Below are positions 15,781 through 23,349 of a stretch of DNA of 56,526 bases, piece after piece. Positions within the stretch are counted from its first letter, which is position 1; the number at the start of each line of letters is the position of its first letter. The stretch is from Suilimivivens sp963618065 (GTDB taxonomy: Bacteria > Bacillota > Clostridia > Lachnospirales > Lachnospiraceae), in the NCBI GenBank assembly GCA_963618065.1, contig CAVERH010000015.1, positions 1 to 56,526 of the forward strand. The letters are read 5' to 3'. The notes under the pieces are model-generated. The model saw only the letters and a program-made list of their open reading frames with translations, ran no database searches and was not told where the DNA came from. Position numbers and translations under genes: made by a program.

Positions 15781-17136
15781 ATGAAACGAGAATCTTTTAA
15801 GTCCCGGCTTGGCTTTCTGCTGGTCAGTGCCGGATGTGCAATCGGTATTGGAAACGTCTGGCGTTTTCCCTTTATAACGGGTCAGAACGGCGGAGGACTT
15901 TTCGTACTTATATACTTGGTATTTTTAGTAATTATGGGACTTCCTGTCCTCACGATGGAGCTGGCTGTCGGGCGTGCCAGCCGCAAGAGTGCTGTCCTCG
16001 GATATAAGGCTCTCGAAAAACCCGGAAGCAAATGGCATATTCATGGATGGTTTGCCATATTCGGCTGCTATATGCTGATGATGTACTACACCACCGTCTC
16101 CGGATGGATGATTTCCTATTGCTTCAAATTTGCAACCGGAACCTTTGTGTCCGGAATGACAACGGAGGCTTCAAGTGCAGTGTTTAGTAATCTCCTTGCT
16201 GATCCGGTTGAGATGGGACTCTGGATGGTTATTACTGTCGTTGCCGGTTTCCTGATCTGCAGCCGCGGTCTTCAGAACGGTCTTGAAAAGATCAGCAAGA
16301 TCATGATGATTGCTTTATTCTTCCTGATCCTTCTGCTTGCTGCACACAGCTTTACACTTTCCGGTGCCGGAGAAGGAATTAAATTCTACCTGATTCCGAA
16401 TCTCGACACAGTTCGGGATGTCGGTATCGGCAATGTAATTTCGGCGGCCATGAATCAGTCGTTTTTTACCTTAAGCCTGGGTGTTGCTGCAATGGAAATC
16501 TTCGGGAGCTACATGAGCAGGGATAACACCCTTGCCGGAGAAGGCGTCCGGATCTGCGCACTGGATACATTTGTTGCCATTGCTTCCGGACTGATTATTT
16601 TCCCTGCCTGCTTCAGCTATGGCGTAGAAGTCAATGCAGGTCCCCAGTTGATTTTCATTACTCTTCCCAATGTTTTCGTCAACATGCAGGGCGGACGCAT
16701 CTGGGGAACGCTTTTCTTCCTGTTTATGACCTTTGCAAGCTTCTCTACGGTCATTGCCGTATTTGAAAATATCATGTCCTTCTGCATGGATATGTTCGGC
16801 ATAAGCCGTAAAAAGGCTGCTCTCATCAACTGTATCATTATTCTGGTTGCAAGCCTGCCCTGTGTTCTTGGTTACAATGTGTGGAGTAATCTGCATCTGA
16901 TCGGTGGACGTGATGTATTGGACAGTGAAGATTTCCTGGTAAGTAATCTCCTGCTTCCCTTAGGATCCCTCGTTTATTTACTGTTCTGTGTAACGAAATG
17001 GGGATGGGGCTTTGACCACTATCTGGAAGAAGCCAATACCGGAAAGGGACTGAAGCTCGGCCGTTTCTTAAAGCCTTACTTCCAGTTCATCCTTCCGATT
17101 TTAATTCTGATTATCTTGATTCAGGGTCTTTTATAG
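15781..17136 (+). CDS. Neurotransmitter:sodium symporter (SNF/NSS family)
   Basis: 451 residues from the ATG at 15781, with AAGGAG upstream; the frame before it runs through the csp terminator. The LeuT-fold signature GFLLVSAGCAIGIGNVWRFP is in the first helix with the unwound glycine region, and GCYMLMMYYTTVSGWM matches the third helix. About 11-12 membrane helices are visible. Family members co-transport amino acids, often tryptophan, tyrosine or branched chains, with sodium. The exact substrate is not predictable. It is monocistronic, with terminators on both sides. Confidence 0.93.
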   Translation: MKRESFKSRLGFLLVSAGCAIGIGNVWRFPFITGQNGGGLFVLIYLVFLVIMGLPVLTMELAVGRASRKSAVLGYKALEKPGSKWHIHGWFAIFGCYMLMMYYTTVSGWMISYCFKFATGTFVSGMTTEASSAVFSNLLADPVEMGLWMVITVVAGFLICSRGLQNGLEKISKIMMIALFFLILLLAAHSFTLSGAGEGIKFYLIPNLDTVRDVGIGNVISAAMNQSFFTLSLGVAAMEIFGSYMSRDNTLAGEGVRICALDTFVAIASGLIIFPACFSYGVEVNAGPQLIFITLPNVFVNMQGGRIWGTLFFLFMTFASFSTVIAVFENIMSFCMDMFGISRKKAALINCIIILVASLPCVLGYNVWSNLHLIGGRDVLDSEDFLVSNLLLPLGSLVYLLFCVTKWGWGFDHYLEEANTGKGLKLGRFLKPYFQFILPILILIILIQGLL

Positions 17137-17154
17137 GAAAAGAACTGCCAATAG

Positions 17155-17193
17155 AAAACCTACCGGAACAATCAGCCGGTAGGTTTTTGGTTT
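17155..17193. terminator. Intrinsic terminator between convergent genes
   Basis: AAAACCTACCGG (17155-17166) pairs with CCGGTAGGTTTT (17176-17187), followed by TGGTTTTTT. It ends the symporter transcript and may serve the convergent hisA transcript too. Confidence 0.85.
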
Positions 17194-17216
17194 TTTATTC
17201 TTTTATTTTTCTGTAA

Positions 17217-17990
17217 CTATTTGCAGATCTCAATCACCTTTTCAAAGCTCATCGTTCCACCAAATAAATCCAGCGCACTTCCGATCGTAACATCCACCTT
17301 TCCCATGCCAAGCTTCTTTAATAATTGGAGATCCTCATAGGAATGCACCCCACCGGCATAGGTTGCCGGAATGTCACAGTACCTTCCAAGCATCGAAGCG
17401 ACTTCCTCTTCGATTCCCTTTGCCTTTCCTTCCACATCCACGGCATGAACCAGAAATTCATCACAGTGGGAAGAAAGCTCCGCAATGGTCTGTTCGTTCA
17501 GCACGACATCCGTATAGTTCTGCCAACGGTCGGTTACAATATAATAGATGCCATCTTTTTTGCGGCAGCTCAGATCAAGAACCAAATGCTTTTTCGAAAC
17601 CGCCTGCTCCATCTTCTTCAACCTCTCATAATGGAGCACCCCATCCTTAAATACATAGGACGTCACAATAACGTGACTGGCGCCCGCTTCGAGGTACTCT
17701 CCTGCGTTTTCCGGAGTGATTCCTCCTCCGATCTGGAGCCCTCCGGGATATGCCCTAAGAGCCTCCATGGCCTGATGCTTTGTCTGTTCATAAAATTCAG
17801 AAGAAACCGGATTTAATAAAATAATATGCCCGCCAGCCAGATTTTTACTCTGGTACAATCTGGCAAAATAGGCAGCCGTCTGCTGTGCCACAAAATTTTC
17901 CTTCGCCTGATTGCCGGTATCGACAAGGCTTCCGCCAACAATCTGCTTTACTTTTCCATTATGAATATCAATACATGGTCTGAATTTCAT
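17217..17990 (-). CDS. hisA: Phosphoribosylformimino-AICAR ribotide isomerase, eukaryote-like HIS6 type
   Basis: 257 residues. HisA catalyses the fourth step of histidine synthesis (ProFAR to PRFAR). The sequence follows yeast His6 rather than typical bacterial HisA: CIDIHNGKVKQIVGG, LQIGGGITPENAGEYLEAGASHVIVTS, DLSCRKKDG, FLVHAVDVEGKAKGI, ATYAGGVHSYEDL and KVDVTIGSALDLFGG all have close counterparts in the fungal enzyme. The catalytic aspartate (D8, CIDIH) is kept. This subtype is known in some Clostridia. No other histidine gene is nearby. AGGATC precedes the ATG. Confidence 0.9.
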   Translation of the reverse strand: MKFRPCIDIHNGKVKQIVGGSLVDTGNQAKENFVAQQTAAYFARLYQSKNLAGGHIILLNPVSSEFYEQTKHQAMEALRAYPGGLQIGGGITPENAGEYLEAGASHVIVTSYVFKDGVLHYERLKKMEQAVSKKHLVLDLSCRKKDGIYYIVTDRWQNYTDVVLNEQTIAELSSHCDEFLVHAVDVEGKAKGIEEEVASMLGRYCDIPATYAGGVHSYEDLQLLKKLGMGKVDVTIGSALDLFGGTMSFEKVIEICK

Positions 17991-18088
17991 GGTAAGATCC
18001 TTTCTTTCTCCCGCATAGATTTCACATCCCGGGATATACTAACTGCGTAAACTGTACGAACACAGTTTGAAAATATAAGGAGGACATT

Positions 18089-18589
18089 ATGAAGACATCA
18101 AAAAAATGGCTTGTACTCACTCTTGCCTTTACCATGCTTTGTCTGCTTACTGCATGTGGAAATAACAACAAAGCAAATGGTAATGTAAATGGTGCCACAG
18201 CCGGTACAAATAACACCGGTGACAACAAAGAACAGAATGGCACGACAGATACCGACAACAACACAACCAATAGCACAACAGGCACAGGCACAAACAACAC
18301 CACAGACAATGACAATTCTCTGATGGATGGTGCCGGAGACCTGGTGGATGACACCGGCAATGCGGTAGGCGATGCCATCGATGACGTTGGTAATACCGTA
18401 GGTGATGTAATCGACGATGCCGGAGACGCAGTAGGTGGTGCGGTCGACAATATCACAGATGGCGTTTCTGACATCACAGGTGACATTGTCGGAGATGGAG
18501 ATGGAAACAGCACCAATACAGCTACAGACGCCGGTAACGGTCCTGCAACAGGTGCAGCCGGTAACACAACCGGTAATGCCGGAAGATAA
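18089..18589 (+). CDS. Low-complexity lipoprotein with 11-residue repeats
   Basis: 166 residues. A signal peptide (MKTSKKWLVLTLAFTMLCLL) and lipobox LTAC make it a lipoprotein. Residues about 25-75 are Asn/Thr/Gly/Asp-rich. Next come four 11-residue units (GNAVGDAIDDV, GNTVGDVIDDA, GDAVGGAVDNI, TDGVSDITGDI), then another Asn/Thr/Gly tail. Eleven-mers of this kind can form amphipathic helices that lie on membranes (inference). No family is recognised. AAGGAGG precedes the ATG. Long frames on the opposite strand are shadows of the repeat. Confidence 0.8.
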   Translation: MKTSKKWLVLTLAFTMLCLLTACGNNNKANGNVNGATAGTNNTGDNKEQNGTTDTDNNTTNSTTGTGTNNTTDNDNSLMDGAGDLVDDTGNAVGDAIDDVGNTVGDVIDDAGDAVGGAVDNITDGVSDITGDIVGDGDGNSTNTATDAGNGPATGAAGNTTGNAGR

Positions 18590-18622
18590 TGCATGCAGTA
18601 TCCTCCAGCAGAATACTACCCG

Positions 18623-18653
18623 AAAGGGCATCGCGAACAGGCGATGCCCTTTT
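18623..18653 (+). terminator. Intrinsic terminator of the lipoprotein gene
   Basis: AAAGGGCATCGC (18623-18634) pairs with GCGATGCCCTTT (18641-18652) around a 6-nt loop, then TTATTT. It is convergent with fbp, whose stop is 35 bp away. Confidence 0.85.
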
Positions 18654-18687
18654 ATTTGCCCTTATTTACCGTTATTGATCCTGTCTC

Positions 18688-20649
18688 TTATTTTTCTACA
18701 ATAATACCATCCCGGTATGCCTGTAGCAGAAGTTCAAGCTGCTTGATCTGATCCTTTAGCTCGCGTCCGATATCGGTATCGGATACCCGGATACGTACAG
18801 GTGCCACCTCGATTACTGTGGAATCGGAGAAAATATCGGATTCATGTAATACGGCTGCTTCCATGGACTCAAACGGTTCATGGGCAACCAGACGCATGCC
18901 ATGGGAATTGGCTACCAGCGTATAGCCTGCAATTCCGGTCTTGCTCTGATAAGCCTTGGAAAAGCCGCCATCAATAATTAACAGCTTGCCGTCACATTTG
19001 ATCGGGGACTCACCTTTCTTTAATTCTACCGGAACATGTCCGTTGATAATATGGGACTTCCTCGTGTCCAGTTCAAATTCATTCAGAATTTTATTTAAAA
19101 TATCCTCACGGTCAAGCAGGGAATAATAAGCATTCTTGGTTTCCTTATGGGTTTCCTTATCCTCGATAAAGTAACGCTCAAAGGTTGTCATCTTGTCTTT
19201 ACCGAAAACAGGTGAATTCGGTCCTGCCCAGATATACCAGATATAATCCTGTGCCTTGCGCATCTCTGCCGGATCATTCTTCGCATAGTAGCCTTTCCGG
19301 GCATAATTATCGAGAATATCATATAACTGTCTTCCCTGATAATCCTTTCCGTCCACATCCACGCTTAGGAAATTACCCCCGGCATCCATCGGCATACAGC
19401 CATGATATAACAGGTTGGAATTGTATACCTTATAAAGACCACCGTTGGAATACAGGAAACGCACATGCTTCTGGAGCTTTTCACACTTAAGGAAGGCCTG
19501 ACGGATACGCTCCATTACCTGCTCCTCATCCGGAGTAAGAGCATATGGGTTCTTGGGATCTATGGTCGGGAAATCCGTATCGTTCATCGGATATTCCTTG
19601 CCATAAGCCATAACCGTCTTCTTCTCATAGTCAATTTTATCAAGCAGCAGCCGGTCATCCATCAGGAATTCCGGATGCTTCATAATGACCTGTCCCTCCA
19701 GCTTAAACTGCATAATGGCAATCGCCTTATGAATCTTCATATCAAGGCTTAAGTCCTTGGTATTATAATCGGTATTGTATTTAATGGAAAAGGTATCACA
19801 GTTGGTATTCGAATAGGTATCGAGTGCAAAAGTAGCAAGCGGAATCAGGTTAATTCCATAGCCGTCCTCCAGCGTGTCCAGACTTCCGTAACGGGCTGCA
19901 ATACGGATTACTGTTGCAATACAGGCAAGCTGTCCGCAGGCGGCTCCCATCCACAGAATGTCATGGTTTCCCCACTGGATATCCACAGAATGATAATTCA
20001 TTAAGGTATCCAGAATGATATGCGGTCCCGGTCCACGGTCAAAAATATCGCCAACAATATGTAAATGGTCAATGACCAGTCTCTGAATCAGATTACTTAA
20101 TGCAATGATGAAATCCTGTGCTCTGCCGATCCGGATAATCGTATGGATAATTTCATTGTAGTAGCCTTCCTTGTCCGAAATATCTGCTTTCTCGGTAATC
20201 AGCTCTTCAATAATATAGGCAAAGTCCTTCGGAAGAGCTTTCCGGACCTTTGAACGGGTATATTTCGATGCAACCTTCTTCGTAATCTGAACCAGACGGT
20301 GCAGCGTAATCTTATACCAGTCCTCAATGTTATCCTCTTCGCTGATTACAATATCCAGCTTTTCTACCGGATAATAAATCAGCGTTGCCAGCGACTTCTT
20401 ATCCTTATTGCTCAGTGCATTCTCAAACACCTCATCAATAGTACGACGGACTGCACCGGAACCATTCTTTAATACATGGGCAAACTGCTCATATTCTCCA
20501 TGAATATCCGTCAGAAAATGCTCCGTTCCTTTCGGCAGATTAAGAATTGCCTGAAGATTGATAATCTCCGTGGAAGCCGCAGCAATATTGGGATACTGCC
20601 GCGCCAGACTCTTCAGATATTTCAGTTCCATGCTCTCCTGCTGACTCAT
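18688..20649 (-). CDS. fbp: Fructose-1,6-bisphosphatase, class III
   Basis: 653 residues, the typical length of the Firmicute class III enzyme. Metallophosphoesterase motifs are clear: LTDIHGEYEQF, IVGDIFDRGPGPH, IQWGNHDILWMGA and HIINGHVPV. It hydrolyses fructose-1,6-bisphosphate to fructose-6-phosphate in gluconeogenesis, in the cytoplasm. It begins 47 bp after the dapB stop in the same direction, so it may be read through from the lysine-riboswitch operon, although the functions are unrelated. AAGGATAAGGG lies just before the ATG. Confidence 0.96.
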   Translation of the reverse strand: MSQQESMELKYLKSLARQYPNIAAASTEIINLQAILNLPKGTEHFLTDIHGEYEQFAHVLKNGSGAVRRTIDEVFENALSNKDKKSLATLIYYPVEKLDIVISEEDNIEDWYKITLHRLVQITKKVASKYTRSKVRKALPKDFAYIIEELITEKADISDKEGYYNEIIHTIIRIGRAQDFIIALSNLIQRLVIDHLHIVGDIFDRGPGPHIILDTLMNYHSVDIQWGNHDILWMGAACGQLACIATVIRIAARYGSLDTLEDGYGINLIPLATFALDTYSNTNCDTFSIKYNTDYNTKDLSLDMKIHKAIAIMQFKLEGQVIMKHPEFLMDDRLLLDKIDYEKKTVMAYGKEYPMNDTDFPTIDPKNPYALTPDEEQVMERIRQAFLKCEKLQKHVRFLYSNGGLYKVYNSNLLYHGCMPMDAGGNFLSVDVDGKDYQGRQLYDILDNYARKGYYAKNDPAEMRKAQDYIWYIWAGPNSPVFGKDKMTTFERYFIEDKETHKETKNAYYSLLDREDILNKILNEFELDTRKSHIINGHVPVELKKGESPIKCDGKLLIIDGGFSKAYQSKTGIAGYTLVANSHGMRLVAHEPFESMEAAVLHESDIFSDSTVIEVAPVRIRVSDTDIGRELKDQIKQLELLLQAYRDGIIVEK

Positions 20650-20696
20650 ATTGCCCTTATCCTTTCGCTCTTCGTAACCACTCCCCGCTCCTTCAC

Positions 20697-21458
20697 TTAT
20701 GCCTCATCAATGACCTGACTCATCTCATAATGTCCCGGTCCTTTTCCTTTCAGAAATTTGGCTGCCTGAATGGCGCCTTTTCCGAATACTGCCTTGGAAT
20801 ATGCTGTATGGGAGAATGTAATGACTTCATCCGTACCTGCAAAAATGACATCATGGTCACCGACAATCGTACCGCCACGAACGGAAGAAAATCCGATTTC
20901 CTTCTTCGGACGCTGTTGTCTGCGGGTGCTTCTGTCAAACACATATTCATATTCATTGTCTAATTCTTCATTAATGGAATCGGCAAGGGCAAGTGCTGTG
21001 CCGCTCGGTGCATCCAGCTTTAAGTTATGATGCTTTTCCACGATCTCAATATCAAAACCAGCCGGCGCCAGAATTGCCGTTGCTTCCTTTAAGAGCTTAA
21101 GGAGCATATTGATTCCGAGAGACATATTTGCGGAACGTAAGATTGCTACCTTTTTGGAGGCTTCTCTTACATAATCAAGCTCCTCTTCCGAAAGTCCGGT
21201 TGTACAGACCACACAGGGAAGCTGTCTCTCTATACAATACTCCATCAGTCCCTTAATTGCCGCCGGATTGCAGAAATCAATGATAACATCTGCCTCAACA
21301 TTGCATTGGCTGATATGTTTGTATACCGGAAATGGATTCTTTCCCTGATCGTAAACATCGACACCAGCAACCAGCTCCACTTCTTTATCCTGCGCAATCA
21401 GTCCTGCAATCATCTGTCCCATTTTACCATTACATCCATGCATGATTACTCTTGTCAC
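20697..21458 (-). CDS. dapB: 4-hydroxy-tetrahydrodipicolinate reductase
   Basis: 253 residues with a GTG start, supported by AGGAGG 9 nt upstream. The NAD(P)-binding N-terminus is MHGCNGKMGQMIAG. The catalytic loop EKHHNLKLDAPSGTALALA contains the HHxxKxDAPSGTA signature. It performs the second step of the diaminopimelate/lysine branch. It is 22 bp after dapA, in one operon under the lysine riboswitch. Confidence 0.97.
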   Translation of the reverse strand: MTRVIMHGCNGKMGQMIAGLIAQDKEVELVAGVDVYDQGKNPFPVYKHISQCNVEADVIIDFCNPAAIKGLMEYCIERQLPCVVCTTGLSEEELDYVREASKKVAILRSANMSLGINMLLKLLKEATAILAPAGFDIEIVEKHHNLKLDAPSGTALALADSINEELDNEYEYVFDRSTRRQQRPKKEIGFSSVRGGTIVGDHDVIFAGTDEVITFSHTAYSKAVFGKGAIQAAKFLKGKGPGHYEMSQVIDEA

Positions 21459-21480
21459 CGCACTGTTCCTCCTGTTGATT

Positions 21481-22365
21481 TTATATAATCCCGTATTTCT
21501 TCATTTCTGCCTCAAGCTTCTTTGCATTCTCAGGCTCCATCTCGGTTAAAGGAGCTTTCGGAATGCCAACCTGCTTGCCCTGTAAGTTAAGAGCCATCTT
21601 AACCGGGATCGGGTTTACCTCACAGAACAGGGTCTTGCACAGAGGAATCGCACGTAACTGCTCTGCACAGCTTCCTTTAACATCTCCGTCAAAGAACTTC
21701 CGGCAGATCTCATGAGTCTGTCTGGGTGCCACATTGGATAACACCGAAATGACTCCGATTCCGCCTAAGGAAAGAATCGGCACAATCTGATCATCATTAC
21801 CGGAATACAGGTCAACCTTGCCGTCTGCCAGGGACATCAGTCTCGCGATCTGTGAAATATCTCCGCTGGCTTCCTTGATTCCTACGATATTCTCAACCTC
21901 TGTACACAGTCTGACTGCGGTTTCCGGCTGAATGTTGCATCCGGTACGGCTCGGTACATTGTAAAGAATACAAGGCACCTTGATCGAGTCTGCGATTGCC
22001 TTAAAATGCTGGAATAAACCAGCCTGGGTTGCCTTGTTATAATAAGGAGTAACTAAAAGTACACCGTCTATTCCGAATTTCTCTGCTTCAGTGGAAAGAT
22101 AAATGGCTGTTTCGGTACAGTTTGAACCGGTTCCTGCAACAACCGGAATCCGTCCTGCCACCTTCTCTACACAGTATTTAATTACATCCAGATGCTCCTC
22201 ATGTGTTAAGGTCGAAGATTCTCCCGTAGTTCCGCAGACCACAATTGCATCGGTTCCTCCTGCGATCTGATCCTCGATTAATTCTCCGAACTTCTCATAA
22301 TTTACGGTTTTGTCCTCATGGAACGGTGTAACGATTGCAACGGCTGCTCCCTTAAAAATTGCCAT
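21481..22365 (-). CDS. dapA: 4-hydroxy-tetrahydrodipicolinate synthase
   Basis: 294 residues from the ATG at 22365 (AAGGAGG 8 nt upstream); the longer frame reaching 22389 is rejected. TIM-barrel aldolase features: VVCGTTGESSTLTHEEH, YYNKATQAGL (the lid/dimer tyrosine region), LYNVPSRTG with the catalytic Tyr, and GIKEASGD with the Schiff-base lysine. It condenses pyruvate with aspartate semialdehyde. It is the first gene behind the lysine riboswitch and its terminator. Confidence 0.97.
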   Translation of the reverse strand: MAIFKGAAVAIVTPFHEDKTVNYEKFGELIEDQIAGGTDAIVVCGTTGESSTLTHEEHLDVIKYCVEKVAGRIPVVAGTGSNCTETAIYLSTEAEKFGIDGVLLVTPYYNKATQAGLFQHFKAIADSIKVPCILYNVPSRTGCNIQPETAVRLCTEVENIVGIKEASGDISQIARLMSLADGKVDLYSGNDDQIVPILSLGGIGVISVLSNVAPRQTHEICRKFFDGDVKGSCAEQLRAIPLCKTLFCEVNPIPVKMALNLQGKQVGIPKAPLTEMEPENAKKLEAEMKKYGII

Positions 22366-22385
22366 AATAAAATCCTCCTTATTTT

Positions 22386-22420
22386 TCAAAAAAAAATCAG
22401 TACACTTCTGCGCACCGATT
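22386..22420 (-). terminator. Riboswitch-controlled intrinsic terminator before dapA
   Basis: On the minus strand AATCGGTGC pairs with GTACTGATT (two G-U pairs), followed by a run of nine T. The 5' arm overlaps an alternative pairing (CCGATT near 22446 with AATCGG), consistent with a switch between antiterminator and terminator forms. Confidence 0.8.
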
Positions 22421-22449
22421 TATCAAATAACTTCCTAAAGCATGAATCG

Positions 22450-22615
22450 GATAGCGCCCCATCAAATAACTGATGACAGTCACACAGCTCTTAACTGTGT
22501 GCCCAAGAGCCTCTCTGCAGTATGAAAAACTCTTTCGGCGTTCCTCCCTTTCATTTTCCTTCACTTGCGACTGCCACATCCAAAAAATTACTCATAATTC
22601 ACGCAACCTCTACCT
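22450..22615 (-). promoter_or_regulatory. Lysine riboswitch (L box) aptamer
   Basis: On the minus strand the conserved blocks occur in order: GAGGTAGAGGTTGCG, GGAGGAACGCCGAAAGAG, GGCTCTTGGGC, GACTGTCATCAG and finally GGGGCGCTATC, which closes the P1 stem. This is the LYS aptamer that binds lysine and shuts off lysine genes. It sits directly upstream of dapA, with a terminator as expression platform. This explains the 310-bp gap between dapA and the cobO-like gene. Confidence 0.92.
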
Positions 22616-22675
22616 CATCTATTTAGTTACAAAAACATCATAGCACCACAATGATTTCCTGTCAACACTCCGGAA

Positions 22676-23173
22676 CTACCAACGCTTAAACTTATGTGTC
22701 TCAATCCTTGAAACATCATCCGCCAGCATGCAGACCTCATCATTCATGGTGATACCGGTCATGATGATCCGGGTATCCTCCATCTTCTGGGAAAGAATTT
22801 CTTCCAGATCACTTACGGTAATAATCCGGTTATCAATCAGCCCCAGCACTTCATCCAGGATCAATAGGTCACACTCTCCTGTGGAGAGTACCTTCTTGGC
22901 ATAGTTTAAGCCATTCTTGATATTCAGGATCTCCTCCTGCTTCTTATCCGCCGGAAGTTCATCAAAGTTTACATCCGACTTTTCAAACCGGAAAATCTTG
23001 ATTTCCGGCTCCAGCCGGTGAATAAACTCAGTGTCCTCCAGTCCCTTACCCTTAAGGAACTGGATAATCACCACGCTTCCGCCGGCAGCCGCAGTAAGGA
23101 CTGCCTCACCAAGCGCTGCCGGAGACTTTCCATGTCCGTCTCCGCTATAGATACAAATTGCTCCCTGTTTCAT
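22676..23173 (-). CDS. cobO: Cob(I)alamin/corrinoid adenosyltransferase, CobA/CobO/BtuR type
   Basis: 165 residues from the ATG at 23173. The family fold is clear: GAICIYSGDGHGKSPAALGEAVLTA, VVIIQFLKGKG, and the Walker B-like DLLILDEVLGLIDNRII. It transfers the adenosyl group of ATP to the corrinoid cobalt. The P-loop reads GDGHGKS where most homologues have GNGKGKT, a variant I believe recurs in Clostridia. It stands alone between the lysine riboswitch and a repeat element, so salvage rather than de novo synthesis is as likely. Confidence 0.88.
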   Translation of the reverse strand: MKQGAICIYSGDGHGKSPAALGEAVLTAAAGGSVVIIQFLKGKGLEDTEFIHRLEPEIKIFRFEKSDVNFDELPADKKQEEILNIKNGLNYAKKVLSTGECDLLILDEVLGLIDNRIITVSDLEEILSQKMEDTRIIMTGITMNDEVCMLADDVSRIETHKFKRW

Positions 23174-23193
23174 TCTCCACCTCATATATGATA

Positions 23194-23349
23194 GTAACTA
23201 TTCAGAACCCCCCCTTCGTAAAACCGCTGTTTCACAGCTTAAGTTTTACTCATGTGGTTACTTCGCCATATAAATCATGGCATATGTCCGCTTGAATGCA
23301 AGCATTCATCGTCCATACTGCCATAATTTGCATGGCTCTGAATAGTTAC
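23194..23349 (+). repeat. 155-bp structured interspersed element, copy 2
   Basis: GTAACTATTCAGA and TCTGAATAGTTAC ends. The inner stems are GTAAAAC/GTTTTAC (with CTGT/ACAG inside) and ATGGCA/TGCCAT flanking a long palindromic centre (GAATGC...GCATTC). The linker GTTACTTCGCCATATAA is identical to copy 1. Its right end overlaps the typA stop codon. Confidence 0.92.

Noticed and set aside
18022..18631. Two long frames (190 and 177 residues) antisense to the repeat lipoprotein
   Set aside because: They are mirror images of the low-complexity lipoprotein; the + frame has a signal peptide, lipobox and ribosome site.
22397..22579. 60-residue frame upstream of dapA
   Set aside because: It lies wholly inside the lysine riboswitch and its terminator.
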